In this document: piece by piece, positions 1 to 13,100 of the stretch
Layout of the letters: every line of letters begins with the position of its first letter
Position numbering within the stretch: position 1 is the first letter of the stretch
Assembly: GCF_030272615.1 (NCBI RefSeq)
Contig: NC_081406.1
Span: 470,694,400 to 470,758,399, forward strand
DNA length: 64,000 nucleotides
Reading direction: 5' to 3'
DNA from: Cryptomeria japonica
Lineage: Eukaryota > Streptophyta > Pinopsida > Cupressales > Cupressaceae
The notes under the pieces: model-generated
The model's input: the letters and a program-made list of their open reading frames with translations, nothing else
Database searches by the model: none
What the model was told of the DNA's origin: nothing
Translations under genes and position numbers: made by a program

Positions 1-1305
1 GTAGTCTTGAGGTAGGCCCTCTACCAATTTTTTTTTGAGCATCTCTAACACTTTCTCTTGCACCGAGGACCATGAGAGCCAGGGGAGAGGATAGTGTGTG
101 TTAGTAGTGGGTCCGCTCACACACACAAGTCTTCCCAATCACATAAAGTAGATGTTAGTTTTAAGCCCAAATCGAAATGTTGTCTAACTACTATAATCAA
201 AGACAATATATTTCAAAGTATAGTCTTTGACAATGTCCTGCATCATATTTGTTACTAGTTTGATTGTTTAGGTCATCTCCCAATGATTGCCAAGCTATTG
301 CATAGATCATTAGTACCACATAAACTTAATAACTAAAAATAAGCTGATTTTGACATAATTCAAAATTGAAATCCATCAATATACCTGACATTCTACCTCT
401 ACAAGGGCACATGACAAAGCCATAAGGGTGTAGAATAGAGAATACACCTGCACAACTTGAGATCACAAGGGCACAAGTCTAGCTCACACCCATGCAGGTT
501 TGTAATGCACCTGCAAATCATTGACAAATTTCAAACATAGACCAATTTCTACCAATTTGAAGCCAATATGACCATATAAACCCTAATTTTGATGAAAAAT
601 ACCCTTTTTGACCTCAAAATTTTGTATGGTTAGAATACATCACTCAAATTTCAAGTATCATATGATGAATCCATGCCTAACAAAGTGATTGCAAACCCCA
701 AGCAAAGAAATTGAAAGCTTTTAAACTTTCTAAAACAAAATGTAGAAGTTTGGTTCCTTGCTAACCCTAATTAGGCTTATGTGAAAATTTGTTGTTTATT
801 CCAACACTAATTAGGCTATGTGAGTTCATTTTACCCCTAGGAACCCTAATTAGACTAATTTCATCTAGATTTTCATCAAATGTGCAAGATTTAAGTTCTT
901 TAAAGCCCAAATTGAAAGATTGTTGTTCTTTTTATGCCAATTGCATGAAAGGGAAATGGTGAAAGATTGTTGTTCATTAACCATGGCCTAATTAATGCTA
1001 TCTAAGTTCATTTTAGACCTTATTAACACTTTAGAATCTTAATGTAAGCTTGCAATCACAAAGGATGAGTCAATCTGCAAATTGAAATCAACTATCACAA
1101 GTGCACTAAATAGAGGCACAAGGGCGCAAGTCTGGGTCACCAAGATGAAAATATAGCCCACAAGGGTGTATATCTAGCCTACAAAGGTGCAAGTTGGTCC
1201 TAAAAGGGCATAGGAACTCTGATCTAGTCCTAAAAGGTCCCCTTTTCTACAAATTTTAACCTACAATCCGTTAAAACACTAAAAATATAAAAGGTTAATC
1301 ATTTT
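1..1305 (-). mobile_element. Leader/internal region of an old minus-strand LTR element
   Basis: This stretch lies downstream (on the minus strand) of the primer-binding site at 1,306-1,321. It holds no long ORF. Short motifs of the form ACAAGGGCGCAAGTC recur near 400-500 and 1,100-1,200. They resemble the complement of the GCGCCTGTGT iterations found just after the primer-binding site of element A (18,298-18,416). I read it as the non-coding leader of a decayed relative of element A that runs off the left edge of the window. The pol part, if any, is not visible. Confidence 0.5.
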
Positions 1306-1321
1306 CACGTCGGGTTCACCA
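1306..1321 (-). other. Primer-binding site of the left-edge LTR element
   Basis: On the minus strand the sequence reads TGGTGAACCCGACGTG, differing at one base from the primer-binding site of element A at 18,179-18,194 (TGGTGAACCCGACATG). It sits a few bases inside the LTR boundary, as in A. It does not match the initiator-Met tRNA end used by the Copia element and the chromovirus here. I cannot name the priming tRNA from sequence alone. Confidence 0.65.
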
Positions 1322-1326
1322 AAACA

Positions 1327-2664
1327 TGTGTGGTAGTAAATTAGGTAAGGCATAATAAAAAAATTTAAGCTAACCAAAAAAGCCTAAATTCTATGAAATT
1401 AAGTCCTAACACATTTAATAATGGAATGAAGACAAACCATTCAAAAGGAAAGCAAACCATATGCAGATGTTTCCTTCATTGACCTCCATTGTTCTTCTTT
1501 CTACTTCAAATGGTTGTGGATCTCACCTACAAGATGCAAATGAATACCAAGCAAGATGATTGTAAGATGAAATTCATAGCTTAAGGATACTAGAAGCATG
1601 GTTGAAAATGAGAAATAAGAATGCTCAATTTATAGGAAAATCGATGAAGACATCAAATTAGAATGAGCAATTTTAAAGAGGCAATTTCATTCAAAATTGG
1701 CATGATTGAGGGGACAAGATATGAAAAATGCTATGTCAATATTATGAAAAATTTCTATGGAAGGAATATGACAAGTTGCTATGTCAAATTTTATGACAAA
1801 TTGCTATGCAACAATTATGACAAATTAGCCCCCCAAAGTAGCTCATGATTATGCCAAAATTGATGACAAAAGAGGAGAAGTTAGGGGGAATAATTAGGGG
1901 AGATAAAAGGTGGGAGAAATTAATAAATTACATTTATTAATCTCTCTCATAAAAGAGGGACAACTTAGCCAATTAAATAATTAATTTAATTGTGACTCAA
2001 AAAGACACTTAGTATAAACGAGTAAACTCATTTAACCTAAAGGGATGTGTTAATAGGATTTAATGATTAAATCATAAAACCCTAGGAAATGACATGAAAA
2101 TGAATTAGACCATGATGCAATTGAGACAATAAATATATGATGATGATCATAATCAAAAGGATAACTATAAAGGATTTGACATTGATTGACAAAGATCAAT
2201 GATGAATCGATCAGAGATGATAAAGGGACCAAATTGAGAAATGACAATTGACGAGGGACCAATGATTGATTGATCCAAAATGATAAGGGTTTGATAATTG
2301 ATTAAGACTGATGACAAATTAGTCAAGGATTGACCAAAGCTTGATTTGATGAAGATTGATTTGATAAAGAGACTGATAAGGATTGATGATGAATAGATCA
2401 AAATTGATAAAAATATTGACGATGATTGATAATTGAATATTGACAAAGATCTAAAATGATCCAAATTGATTGATAGTGATCGATATTGCAAATGAAAAAG
2501 GTTTAGGAAAAAACCCTAACTAACATTGATTAGGGCTACAACAATGTCCAATTCATATGATAGGTTGATTACAATCACTGATTGAGAATCAAAACTGATA
2601 TTGACAAGACATAATTCAAATGCGAGGAATTGAAATCGAATAGGGAAGATGAAGAAACACAATG
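1327..2664 (-). repeat. 5' LTR of the left-edge element (diverged relative of element A LTR)
   Basis: Read on the minus strand this region follows the same order as the LTR of element A: a long run rich in GTCAAT/ATCAAT, then GGTTTTATGATTTA, then a CCTTTAGGTTAAAT block, then AATTAATT-rich sequence, then a GGTGAGATCCA-like block near 1,520, ending at the primer-binding site. The outer end at about 2,664 is where similarity to the LTR of element D starts, so this element probably inserted into the D LTR. No partner LTR is in the window. No ORF here is credible. Confidence 0.6.
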
Positions 2665-5600
2665 GACAATAGTCATAAGAATATAAGTAGAGATATTAAA
2701 TATATTAGCACACACACACACACACACACATAGAGAGAGAGAAAACTCATAACACAAGAATGTATGAGGAAAACCCATAGTGGGGAAAAACTTCGTTGAG
2801 AAATGCTGCTGGAGTCTACTACTCCAACCCCTAAATTTTATGGGAACAAACCCCTAAAGTTTATGGGCACTAACCCCTACAGTTTATGGGTACCAACCCA
2901 AAGGAGCACCAACCCCTAGCTCTGAGCACACACTCAAATGATTACAATGAAGATAAATATCAAATACAGATTAAGTGCTTTGTTGCAAATGAGGTTTCAC
3001 AACACCTTACTGTCTTGCTCTTGCTCTTGAATAGATTCTTTTATGCTCTCTAATCTTAAGCGTCAATCTCAACACTCTTCTATTTAGCTCTATTCTCTTC
3101 TTTTTGAATTCCTTCTTCGCCTCACATAGTGTGCATAACCTACTTTTTTCTCTGCCTCACCTCTACACCTTTTATTCTCCAGTTTCTGTTGCTCTTTCTC
3201 TCTCTTTCTCTACAATCACTCTACAGTCTGCACACGCTTCTATGTTATACTCAGTCTACTCTCTCTACTCTTTTTCTTCTTTCTCTATGTTATTGTTCTC
3301 TACTTTCTACTCTTTGTTATGCTCTTCCTTATTTTGCTATGCTCTATTATGATCTTCACATTCTAGTTTCAAGTCTCTGCAACTCTCAATCTGAATCTAA
3401 TCTTGGTAGAAACTCCCCATTCTTCCATTACAACCTCTACTCTTCACTACTACCCTCTTTGACAAGCAATAACTTCTCTGAGAAACCAGAGAATTTTTTT
3501 CCCTGCAAGTATTACATTTAACAATTAGTTCTTTTGGTCTCTCGATGATTACAATTGTATTAGATTGGATTTTGTATCTTGGATATACTACCTGCATTGA
3601 ATACATCTCCTCCATTCTGTGTTCATTCTTTGTACTTGATTTGATATATTTAGCAACTTCATTCTATCTCACAGATTTGGTTTTGTCTCAGTCGATCACC
3701 TCAAGCCCTGCAATCATCTGTGACAGGTTTTCCATTAATGAGATCTCCATTTTCTGCCAACGTCTGTGTATCATATTTTATTCTCAATCACTTTGAATCC
3801 ACATGTCCTCACAATCATCATCCAGATCACTCAGTCAATCCTAGTCAATCACCACGTAGATCTTTGTGTCAATCAGGCTGTAGATGTGGCATCAAAAACA
3901 TCTTTGTCGATCAGTACTACAGATACACATCAACAAGACAATTAGGGATCATGCCGATTTGCTCGATGACCTTATGATTTAGTAGGTCTTCTCATCGGGG
4001 AAAATCTCTTTGATCCTCACTATCTCTTGGATTTCCTTTCCTCATGGTCATCATAGAGAGTCACACTAATGATTGTCACTTCATTATTGTTATGAGGTTG
4101 ACTTATATGGTTGGGTTGGCATTAAAATTTTCTTCCTGATTTGATCAAGTCTGGTTAACAGAATCAGTCTTTCGTTCTACCTTATCAAGCTGATGAGCTG
4201 ATTTCTTATCGATGCATTTCACCTTCTCCTTTGTTGGGGTGACTTTCATAGTTGACTTGTCCTTCATGATTTCATCCAATGGTCTCAGTTTCATTGATCT
4301 CCTTGGCTCATCTTCTTACTCACATCGAGTGACTCAACTCAATGTATCTCCTTATAGCTCTATCAGCATGTCTTTAATTATTGGCCAGACTCTTGAGATC
4401 TTACTCCACTTTTATAAGTCACCTCGATGACCATCCAGCGACCAAATTCTTCTCAATAGCCTTATGATGCCTTTAGTTCCTTTAGTTGTACACGTCGGGC
4501 AAATTCATCCTGATGTTAACTATCCTAGGGTCGAAACAACTTGACCAACACTTATCAGCCAAGTCACAATGATGAGCAACCATCACGTCCATCGGCAAGA
4601 ATAATGCAGTCAGAAAGACATTGTTCAAGTCATCCCATAGATCAAAGTCACTTCGATGCAGTTTTGTGTCAGCAACACTCACCCTCGATAACAAAAATAA
4701 TTGCACCCGCTATCCAGTCATCAACAAGAGTTAAACCTATATGATCATGGATAGAAATTCTAAGAGCATTCCCCAGATCGACCAGAGTGTCAGTGATCCA
4801 ATTGCCTGGAACCTTTAGAAGATAATACTTCTCATCTCGGTCAAAATATTCCCAATGTTCCACTATACTCAATCCGTTGCCATGAGTTACGTCAACAACA
4901 TTTCCAAAACTACCAAACAACATCAACTTGACTCATCTTGATAGTGCTCCACCTATGGATGTGTATCAACATGACATATGAAGTCGGGTTGACAACTTCA
5001 AGCTCACTTTGAAGAAGATCATTACACCAATATAGTTTGTCTGTCTGTCAGTATGTCTCTCCTTGATGTCATTACAAGTTCATTTTCCACAACAGAGCTT
5101 CCTATCAGTGCAACATGATGAACTCTTCCTGATCATAACTTATCACATGCAGAGAATACGACTTCCAACATCGGTCAGAGTCACACTGATAACACATACC
5201 AAAGATAATTCAGGATCACTACTCAAATCACCTAGAGTTACACTAATTAGGTCACCGAAAGGGACTTCTCCAACACAATTCAGATCGGCTAGACAACTCA
5301 GGAGTCTCATTGATATTGCTTCTTTAGGACCATTTTGCCAAGACCATTAACCTATCATACCAACATTTGTAGAAAGAAGGATTTTTGACAATTTTTAATT
5401 TTGCAGCTAACTTTTAATGTGTAACATAACCTTGTGATATCACTAGCAATACAGTGGTCTCTTTTGCAACTTCATTAGATCAGCCAGATCTGATCTCTTA
5501 TCATTCTTCTCATTAGTAATAATTTCTAAGGTCTCACCGATCTACTTCTCTGTTATTCTGATCTTCTTATGGAGCATTCATCATCCTCCAACTCTATCCT

Positions 5601-5822
5601 ATCTAATGTCTCTTCATGCCTTTTCATCTCTCTACATCACCTTCTAGTGGGTGTCCTGCAAGTCTCTGTATCACAATTTTGTGGGTGTCAAGCTCTTCCT
5701 CTGCACATTCTTTGTCAAATTGCACTTGTTCTCTAGGACACATATCATCTTTGTTTTTGACATCAATCAACTCAGTCATGCACACACATATGTTGACATC
5801 AATGACAACTTCAATTCCAACA
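2665..5822 (-). repeat. 3' LTR of element D (about 3.2 kb)
   Basis: This copy aligns along its length with 28,400-30,658 plus 36,671-37,572. Shared blocks include the CACACA tract, the repeated phrase about CACCAACCCC, the CT-rich segment near 3,150-3,350, and TGGATTTCCTTTCCTCA near 4,030. The minus-strand LTR start TGTTGGAATTG ends at 5,822 and is preceded by a polypurine tract. The outermost 80 or so bases seen in the other copy (28,317-28,400) are missing here, replaced by the left-edge LTR. Several Ser/Leu/Cys-rich ORFs in the CT-rich part are chance frames. Confidence 0.7.
2709..2742. repeat. (CA)n then (GA)n microsatellite in the D LTR
   Basis: There are about eleven CA units followed by a short GA run. 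The other D LTR copy has only about six CA units at 28,445-28,456 and no GA run, so the tract changed after insertion. Confidence 0.9.
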
Positions 5823-5836
5823 ATACCCCCCTTTGG
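5823..5836 (-). other. Polypurine tract of element D
   Basis: On the minus strand the sequence CCAAAGGGGGGTAT lies directly before the LTR start TGTTGGAATTG. Element C has CCAAAGGGGGAGAT in the same place before TGTTGGC, which supports both the boundary and the kinship of C and D. Confidence 0.7.
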
Positions 5837-6959
5837 CATTGATGTCAACACCAATCATCGCTCTCCTGCTTTGACAACAATGGAAAAGGGGTTGGCTGCC
5901 AACATACATTGTCTTCCCCCCCTTTGAATTTGTAGTATATAACATGAAATATATCTCAGAATTTGTGTGCCTTGACTTGTCTATGCATTTCTCCCCTAGG
6001 ACACATGAGTGTATACACCACTGTATCTAGATGAACCATTATTATAATATATGTTGGGAGAGATTCAACATTACTAAAATAAACTTTGATCAAGTCCGCT
6101 TAGCTTCCCCTATGGTCCACTAGAAACATATGCACTTTGTTGACCCTGAATTGGCAATAATTTATCTCTCCTTGGGAACCAAAACCAATACACTCCACTT
6201 TCCTCTTCTCTCCTTCAAGGATTTGACAAAATTTATTCTTTGATTTCACATCTGCTCTCATTCTTATTCCATTTCCTTGAACCAATCTGTATTATTTTGT
6301 CTTACCTCAGTATTGTCCACTTTGTATTATTATATTTACCCTTCATACCTACTACATCAATCAATCTTCCTATAGTCTCTGTCCTTGCATTGTCAACTGC
6401 ACCATTCTGATTAATAGACTAATCCAATGATTTTCATCCCATCATACTTAAGCAGAGTATTATCACTAGTGTTGATGAGACAAACTGTATGCCAAACCCT
6501 TTCAATCTCTTTCATATCCATGTTTTGCTGCAACATTTTGGCTTGCAATAATTGTCTATAACCATTTAGCATAGGCCTTCTAGCTAGCTTCTACTCTTGC
6601 AGCCATGCTCAACTTCATATATGTGAGTGTGTAATCAGAACTAGATGCCATACAAGAAAAATATAAATGCCAACAATCTATTAGAGCATGATAAGCCACC
6701 AATACACAACATTTGTAACTTAAACTAAATACAATAGATATACAACATCTTGACTAGCTCAACATCAACTATAAAATTTGCCATCTCATCTTCTTCCTTC
6801 ATGTATACTTCTCCATGCTGATTTTCCTCATATATGTAGCATCCTTCCTTATACTATTCATTTTTCAAAATTTTTGGGGTGAATGATGTGGTCAAGATGT
6901 TTTCTCTTTAAGCTTTAGGAGATATCACTTGTGCATGAAATGCACTATGCTGGCTCATG
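5837..6959 (-). pseudogene. Decayed 3' interior of element D, no recognisable domain
   Basis: This lies between the zinc-knuckle part of gag and the polypurine tract. Minus-strand reading from about 6,640 gives a short Met start (MASSSDYTLTYMKLSM) followed by several stops. Another LTR-proximal purine stretch is near 5,905-5,930. I see no protease, RT or integrase motif. It may be the rest of a second D ORF, comparable in position with the second ORF of C, but I cannot show homology. Confidence 0.35.
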
Positions 6960-7859
6960 GAATCATTCTTGCCTATCTCATTTTGTTGGTTGCACTTCCT
7001 CCTCTAGGTTTGCCTAATCTCCCTCTATGTCTTATTTGTAACTTTTGGAGCAGCATTGATTAACTTCCTTTTATTGAATACCCTTGATCTACAAAGCTTC
7101 ACAGTGTGGCGAAGGTTGTTGCAGTTGTAGCATACTATGTTCATCCCAAACAAAGGAGTAAACAAGTTTTTGCTGAATTGATTTGTTCTCCTTCTCCAAA
7201 CCATACTAGTGTGACTAGCTGATGGAACCAATTGATTTATTGAAATTCTAGGAGCATTTTTTATTTTGTTCCTTGCATGTAACTATCTTTCATATGTTGT
7301 GCCAACTCTTCCATGCTGACCATAGTTGTTATACTTATATTTTTGTTGAAGGAGGAAGAGTAGGGATTGCCATATGACTAAAAACATTTCTTTCTACATT
7401 CATGACTTCTATGACTGACTTTGTTGCAACCATAACAAATTACCTTCATATTTCTTGAGATAGAAAATGGATTCTTCCTATCATAAATAGGAGCAGATTT
7501 ATGCATGTGTCTACAACTAGACATACTATGTCCATATGCATTACATTTATGACATACTACATTTTTATTTCTAGAAAATGCACCTTAATTATTCCTAGTC
7601 CCTTTTCTATACCCACTTGCCCTATGACCATAAATTTTGCATGCAAACCAATAATGAGAGAAGGACAACTTGTTACTTATAAATTTATTTTGCCAAATAT
7701 GTGGAGATCTTGCTGACTGGTTTGCTCCATTCCTTCTTCCTTTGTTGTTGATCTGTTGATGCTTATTTGCATCAATCACATGTTTTGATTTCTTCTTGTT
7801 CTCAGTCTTGTGTGCAACAACCTTGTTTGATCTTTTGTATCTCCTTCTTGGGTTCTTAT
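6960..7859 (-). pseudogene. Element D gag, zinc-knuckle part (broken)
   Basis: Four CCHC-type zinc knuckles can be read on the minus strand in different frames. CKIYGHRASGY (about 7,600-7,650) has lost two Cys. CHKCNAYGHSMSSC lies near 7,510-7,560, CYGCNKVSHRSHEC near 7,400-7,450 and CYNCNNLRHTVKLC near 7,090-7,130. Such knuckles in retroelement Gag bind template RNA. Upstream is the basic segment KNPRRRYKRSNK, which joins in frame to the D gag piece at 14,324-14,574 if element C is removed. Frameshifts and stops show it is dead. The series of four knuckles parallels that in ORF1 of C. Confidence 0.65.
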
Positions 7860-8648
7860 TGTTGGCAAATGCACACTCCAATGAGATATTGTAGTTGACT
7901 GAAGGTTTTGTCATTGATGGCAACCTTGCAATCCTATGACACCGACAAGACAATTTACCGGCACCAGCAACAACAGACTCTACACCGGCACATAGAACAC
8001 CGACAGTAAAAGGAAGTATACCGGTACCCAAGCTGACATGAATTTTGTTTATTATATATTTTGTAAACTATTGTAAAATCATTGTAAGCCGACTTGGCAA
8101 GTTGTAAAATGACTCATATATGTATGAGATCATTATAGAACTTTTTTAAAAAAGGAAGCAGATAGGCGAAATAAGGCAGACCTATTATGCGAATTATAGG
8201 TTAAGGGTTTATGTATGAAGCAGAGCTAAGATCAGTACTGGATCTAGAATGGTAGATGCTATTTTGAAGCAGTACAAGACATTGGATTTGCATAATCCAT
8301 TTTGTAAGTTAGTGAGACTTCCCATATTGTAATTGAGCAGTGAGCTCTAGGCACTTGGCCTTCCTGCATGTGCAGGCCCCCATTGTAAGAGTAATATTCA
8401 ATTATTGGCCAGTGAGCGAATATTGTGGGTCACAAATCCCACCGAGGTTTTTCCCACACCAGGTTTCCTCGTTAAACTACTGTGTTATGGTGTGTTTTCT
8501 TGTGGTTGTTGCTATTCTTGTTTACTGCACTATTTCTGTTCACCGGTAGACAGTATTGATATTCTTTTCATGTTTTAATTGAAGTAAATTAAAATAACTG
8601 GTAAGATACTGATTCACCCCCCTCTCAGTATCTTTGGGAATACTAACA
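7860..8648 (+). repeat. 5' LTR of element C
   Basis: It is almost the same as 13,529-14,318, with scattered substitutions, many of them transitions in CCG/CGG contexts (for example ACCGGTA against ATCGATA). It is rich in ACCGG motifs. The last part (CTGATTCACCCCCCTCTCAG) is also present near the end of the D LTR, in reverse at 28,330-28,350. Confidence 0.92.
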
Positions 8649-8650
8649 AT

Positions 8651-8663
8651 TTTTATCAGAGCC
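8651..8663 (+). other. Primer-binding site of element C
   Basis: TTTTATCAGAGCC follows the 5' LTR by two bases. It matches the usual plant initiator-Met site TGGTATCAGAGCC except that GG has become TT. This fits a Copia-type origin and an inactive copy. Confidence 0.75.
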
Positions 8664-8719
8664 TAGTCCTCTATTTTCAGAAGCCTAATAGCTTGAGGAA
8701 GATCTTGACACCGGTAGAG

Positions 8720-9852
8720 ATGGAAAACTTGATGAAGTAATTAGAAGTATCTCTCTCAGAGTATGATACAAAAAAGTTGAAAAATATCAAACTTGAAGAT
8801 GATCTAAAAGCTGCACAGGATAATATTCAAGCACTTCAAGAAAATCTTACCATTGCAAGAAACAAGAGAAGAGAACTTTGTGAAAAATGCAAAATGAGAA
8901 TGATGAAAAGAAAACTCTTAGTGATTTGATGAATAAGATGAAACAAGAAAACATGACAACAAAGAATGAGATGCGGGATATGACTCTAAGATTTTGTAAA
9001 GAAATTGAAGATAGAAAGAAGAATGAAGAAGACTTGACTAGAAGACTGAATGATGCTGCAAATGAAAACACAAGACTTAGTTATGAAAATGATATGTTGA
9101 AGACAGATCTGATGCATGCACAAAATAACTCAAATGAACTCATGAGACAAAAAGGTATATTGGAAAGAGAACTAGCTACTGCAAATCAACACAAGGAAAA
9201 ATTCAAGAAAAGCTCAGAAGAACTTGGTGACTTGCTGAAAAATCAAAAACCAAATGGTGACACTAATGACCTTGACTTTGAAACTGGTGAAAGCTCTGGT
9301 ACTGCAAACACACATGATCATAGCAAACTGGTAAGACAACCTACTGCTTATAAATTTAATGGAAAATGCTTTAACTGTAACAAATATAGTCATAGAGCAA
9401 ATCAATGTAGATCTAGAAATTATCAAAACACTAATACACCCACCGGTGAATGTTCCAAATGCAACAAAGTTGGTCATAATTCAAAAAATTGCAGAGATGT
9501 AAGATGTTATGTTTGTGGAAGATTTGGACACTTATCTAATCAATGTAGAACACAAACCAACATAGGATATGGGAAAGCTATTTAGAAAAATAATGTGACT
9601 TGTTATGCCTGTAACAAGATTGGACATATTGCAAAATTCTGTAGAAGTAAGGCATCACTGGCAAGTAATAATGGTGCTAGCTTGAAAGGTAAAGAAAAGG
9701 TTGAAGAAGTAAAGCAAGAATTTTCAATTCAATGGATCAGAAAGTTAGATCTAAATATTGATAGGACTACTCCTCCACCAACAGAACAGAGTAACACTCC
9801 ACCGGTAGAACAAAGTAACACTCCACCGGTAGGAGACTCTTCATCTAACTGA
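8720..9852 (+). pseudogene. Element C ORF1: coiled-coil plus four-zinc-knuckle Gag-like protein
   Basis: The likely start is ATG 8,720 (MENLMK), followed by a TAA at 8,738, a frameshift near 8,885 into the frame open from 8,887, and a TAG at 9,583-9,585. The first 160 or so residues are charged and heptad-like (coiled coil). Then come CFNCNKYSHRANQC, CSKCNKVGHNSKNC, CYVCGRFGHLSNQC and, after the TAG, CYACNKIGHIAKFC. The tail is Pro/Thr-rich with a repeated PPVEQSNT unit. Gag-type zinc knuckles bind the genomic RNA and pack it. The UBN2-type N-terminal domain usual in Copia Gag is not visible here. No protease motif follows. Confidence 0.8.
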
Positions 9853-10158
9853 AGAAAATTCCTTTGAGGGTTTGGCAATCAAATGTGAAACATGCTATTA
9901 TTCCCTCGGTTGATGGTGAGAAGTTGAAATTACTTCTATACCGGTAGATAAGTTAAGTCATTACTTAACCGATGAGCATTAAATGTGGAGGTTGGTGAAA
10001 TTAACATTATAAAACAAGTGTTTTGGCCCCATTTTCATTTCATCGAGCATTCAAATCTTTGAGAGTGCGAAAATTCCCGAGCGAAGGCATTCCAAGCAAA
10101 GAAGTGAAGCAATTCATCAAGCAATCATTCCTTAAGGCAAATAAAGGTATTTATAACC
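9853..10158 (+). promoter_or_regulatory. Spacer before ORF2 with TATA-like box at 10,006-10,015
   Basis: ATTATAAAAC lies about 150 bases before the ORF2 start ATG at 10,159, which has a good plant start context (ACCATGG). The spacer carries no gene. The layout looks like a small promoter and 5' leader of a captured cellular gene, or a site for a subgenomic transcript. This is inference from position and motif only. Confidence 0.35.
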
Positions 10159-13100
10159 ATGGCTTCTTCATCTGTTCCTGAATTCATTGCAAACCCTACT
10201 ATTGTCAAAGTTATTAAATGCCCTAGACCTGTATTCCAATTAGTTCCTGAAATTGCCAAGAAAGGTGATAACATTGGTGCATTTTCCCAAATTCCTAAGG
10301 GAGTAGTTTTTGCTGAAGACCCTAGAATGTATATACATTGTCATATAGAGGAATTAGGTGATGAGGAAATTGAGAATATGTATAAATCTGTAATTTGTGA
10401 AGAATCTAGAAATATCAAACCTGAACACAAGATAGTAGAAACCCTAGGTTTCACTGAAATTCTCAGTATCCCGGATTTTCCCAAGGATGTTATAAGGATA
10501 GTACTAAGCAGGGTACATGGTGCATTCTTCTAGTTGGACTCAGTTCACAAAATCACAAAAGAAGCAGTAAAGGCTGTGACAGGGTTACCCTCCACTGGTA
10601 AAAGACCTGATGAAACAAAGAAGGTCTCAAATGACCTAGTGATTAACCTAACTGGTGCAACATTTGATAAGAGATCCTTAAGGGTAAATGATGTAATGGA
10701 TATCAATGTCAGATTCATCAGTATGATCTTAGACTACAAAAACACACATGCAAATAGGTTAAACTTAGTCTCTAGCCTATGCATAAAGAGTGCCTATGAC
10801 ATGGTTAATGATAATGCAAAAATAGATGTGTGCAAATGGCTTAAAGATGAACTAATTGACAATTTGGGAAAGATAAAGAAAGACAAAAAGGGGACATTCA
10901 GATTTGGAAACCTACTTGTCTATCTAATGCTACACATAACCAAACAAGTACCTGGTATCGGTAACAGAAATCTTGGTTTTGACATACCAGTAGGCAAACA
11001 ATTGTCAGATTTACTAAACAACATGGGAGAGAACAGAGAAAAGAACATAAATGAGTATTTTCAGGCACTGAAGGCCCGAATGAAGACTAGAGTTAGATTG
11101 TCACAAGCAATTGTGAACAAGTATAAGGATGAAATCTATTTTGTTATAAAGAAGGATGAAATTTGGATGGAAGTAGTTATCCCAAGAACCATCTAGGTTA
11201 CTAAAATGGGGTATGAAATTGATGACCACATAATAGAAACATATGCAAAAGCCCTCCTAGAAGCACCTAAGGAACCTAAAGAAGAGGTATTTGGTAGTGC
11301 TGAGACTATTGAAAAACAAATTCAATCCAAGAAATTTTTTAAAAAGGTTGAGGCAACAGTTAGAAAAGGATCCAGGCAAGCAAAAGATATTAAGGAAGAT
11401 GTACTTAAACAAACTGGTATTATTGAAGATGAGTTAGAAGCACTTCAACCGGAAATTCAGCTTTCATTGGTTGGAACTTCTTCAGAAAGTGACATACCAG
11501 CTGCATTCAAAAGAGTTGTGAGAAAAAAGAAATCTTCACCGATATCTTCACCTTCTCCTAGAAGAACAAGACAGAAACAACAGACAGTAAGGCTCCCAGC
11601 AAAGAAATTAACTCCGAAGAAGAAAAAGGTGACTCCTAAGAAGAAGTCTATAGCTCCTATTGATAAATTACTAGATGAAATTATTGAGGATGGTAAATTG
11701 AAAAATATCATCAAAATGTATAACACATTATTAGATGATGACAAAGATAAAGTAGAGAACAATGTAATATTGCACTTAGATATTTTAAAATTTTTTTTTA
11801 TGCAAGTTGTTGATGAAATACCGACAGATCTCTACAACAGACTTGAAGCTAGGAGAGTAGGTATTATTGAACTTGACAAGTAAATAAAAATTGAAAAACT
11901 ACTTGCTGTACATCCTGTTAACTCACCTAAAGTGATAGATGAACTGATCTCAGAGGCTAACCAGTCAGTATTTTCAACTGCTCACCGACATGTAGCACTA
12001 ATGGCAGGGAGAGTGAATGAGGTAACAGAGGAAACAACTAATGCATGGGACATATTCCTTGTAGAAAAGGAAAAGAAGGAAGAGTATCGAAGCCCTAAAC
12101 CCATCAAAGTATATCAAAAGGATAAGGGAAAATGTAAGGTTGGTGGACCACCCAGCATAAAAATAACAGATAACTTATCCCCACCGCCTCTAGATACTCC
12201 ACCAGTAGTTACCACTGATAATCAACCGGCTAGTGAGAGTATGGACATACCACATGAGGACATAGGGAAAAGAGATGTGGCAACTGGGCCACCGGCAATA
12301 GATAACACAGAAGGTAAACCGATAGGTGACAACACTAAGAAACAGGCAGAGCAACAGGCTCCCTTAAAGCAACAGGTTCATGCAGAGACAGTGCCACCGA
12401 CAACAGCCGAGCAATCCAAAACTTTTCTTAAAGAAATGCAAACACAAACTGACCTACTAGAGGTCACCACAAGCAAAGAAATTGCTCCCACCGACTGAAT
12501 ACAGATTGTTGGTTCTTCCAATACATAATTCAAACCAACAAATGTGACAGAAGTTCTTTTGGATTCTATCAAGAAGATAACAAAGGTAGTTCACAAGCAT
12601 ACAAAGCAATTGATGACACAATTCCAATTTTGAAAATGATAGCACCCAAGTGTAATGTAGATAATAAAGATTCTTTGAATCAACTTGACACATTGTATAA
12701 GTATATTACTGACAACACTGTGATAGTTGAACAAATAAATGAGGAAGCATTCAAGGAGAAACTAGAGAAGGAAAAACTAAAATTCTTTGGAGAAGAAATT
12801 AAAAAGTGCATGAGACAATTTGACACTCTTTTACCGGAACTATGTAGTACACTAAAAGAATTTAAAACTTTGTATAGAGATACATGCAAAACAAAATTAT
12901 TGACAATAGATATAGACAAGAAGATTAGCAAGGTACAGGAATAAATAAATCAACTAGCTGATAATTTCATTGATTCATCTGAACCATTATCAGTTTTTTA
13001 GCAGAAAATAATAGGTTTTGAGGAGGAACTTCTGTAGTTGGAAAGAGAAAAGGAAAGAATAAAAGGAAAGGCAAAAGATCTAAAATGGAGACTTAGTCCA

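Noticed and set aside
1663-1848. 61-codon ORF in the left-edge LTR
   Set aside because: It consists of the repeated phrase for CYVNIM/CYVKFYDKLLC from a repetitive TATGACAAATTGCTATG sequence in an LTR.
3104-3521. Overlapping Ser/Leu/Phe/Cys-rich ORFs
   Set aside because: They come from CT-rich sequence in the D LTR and are not conserved as frames in the other LTR copy (28,764-29,247).
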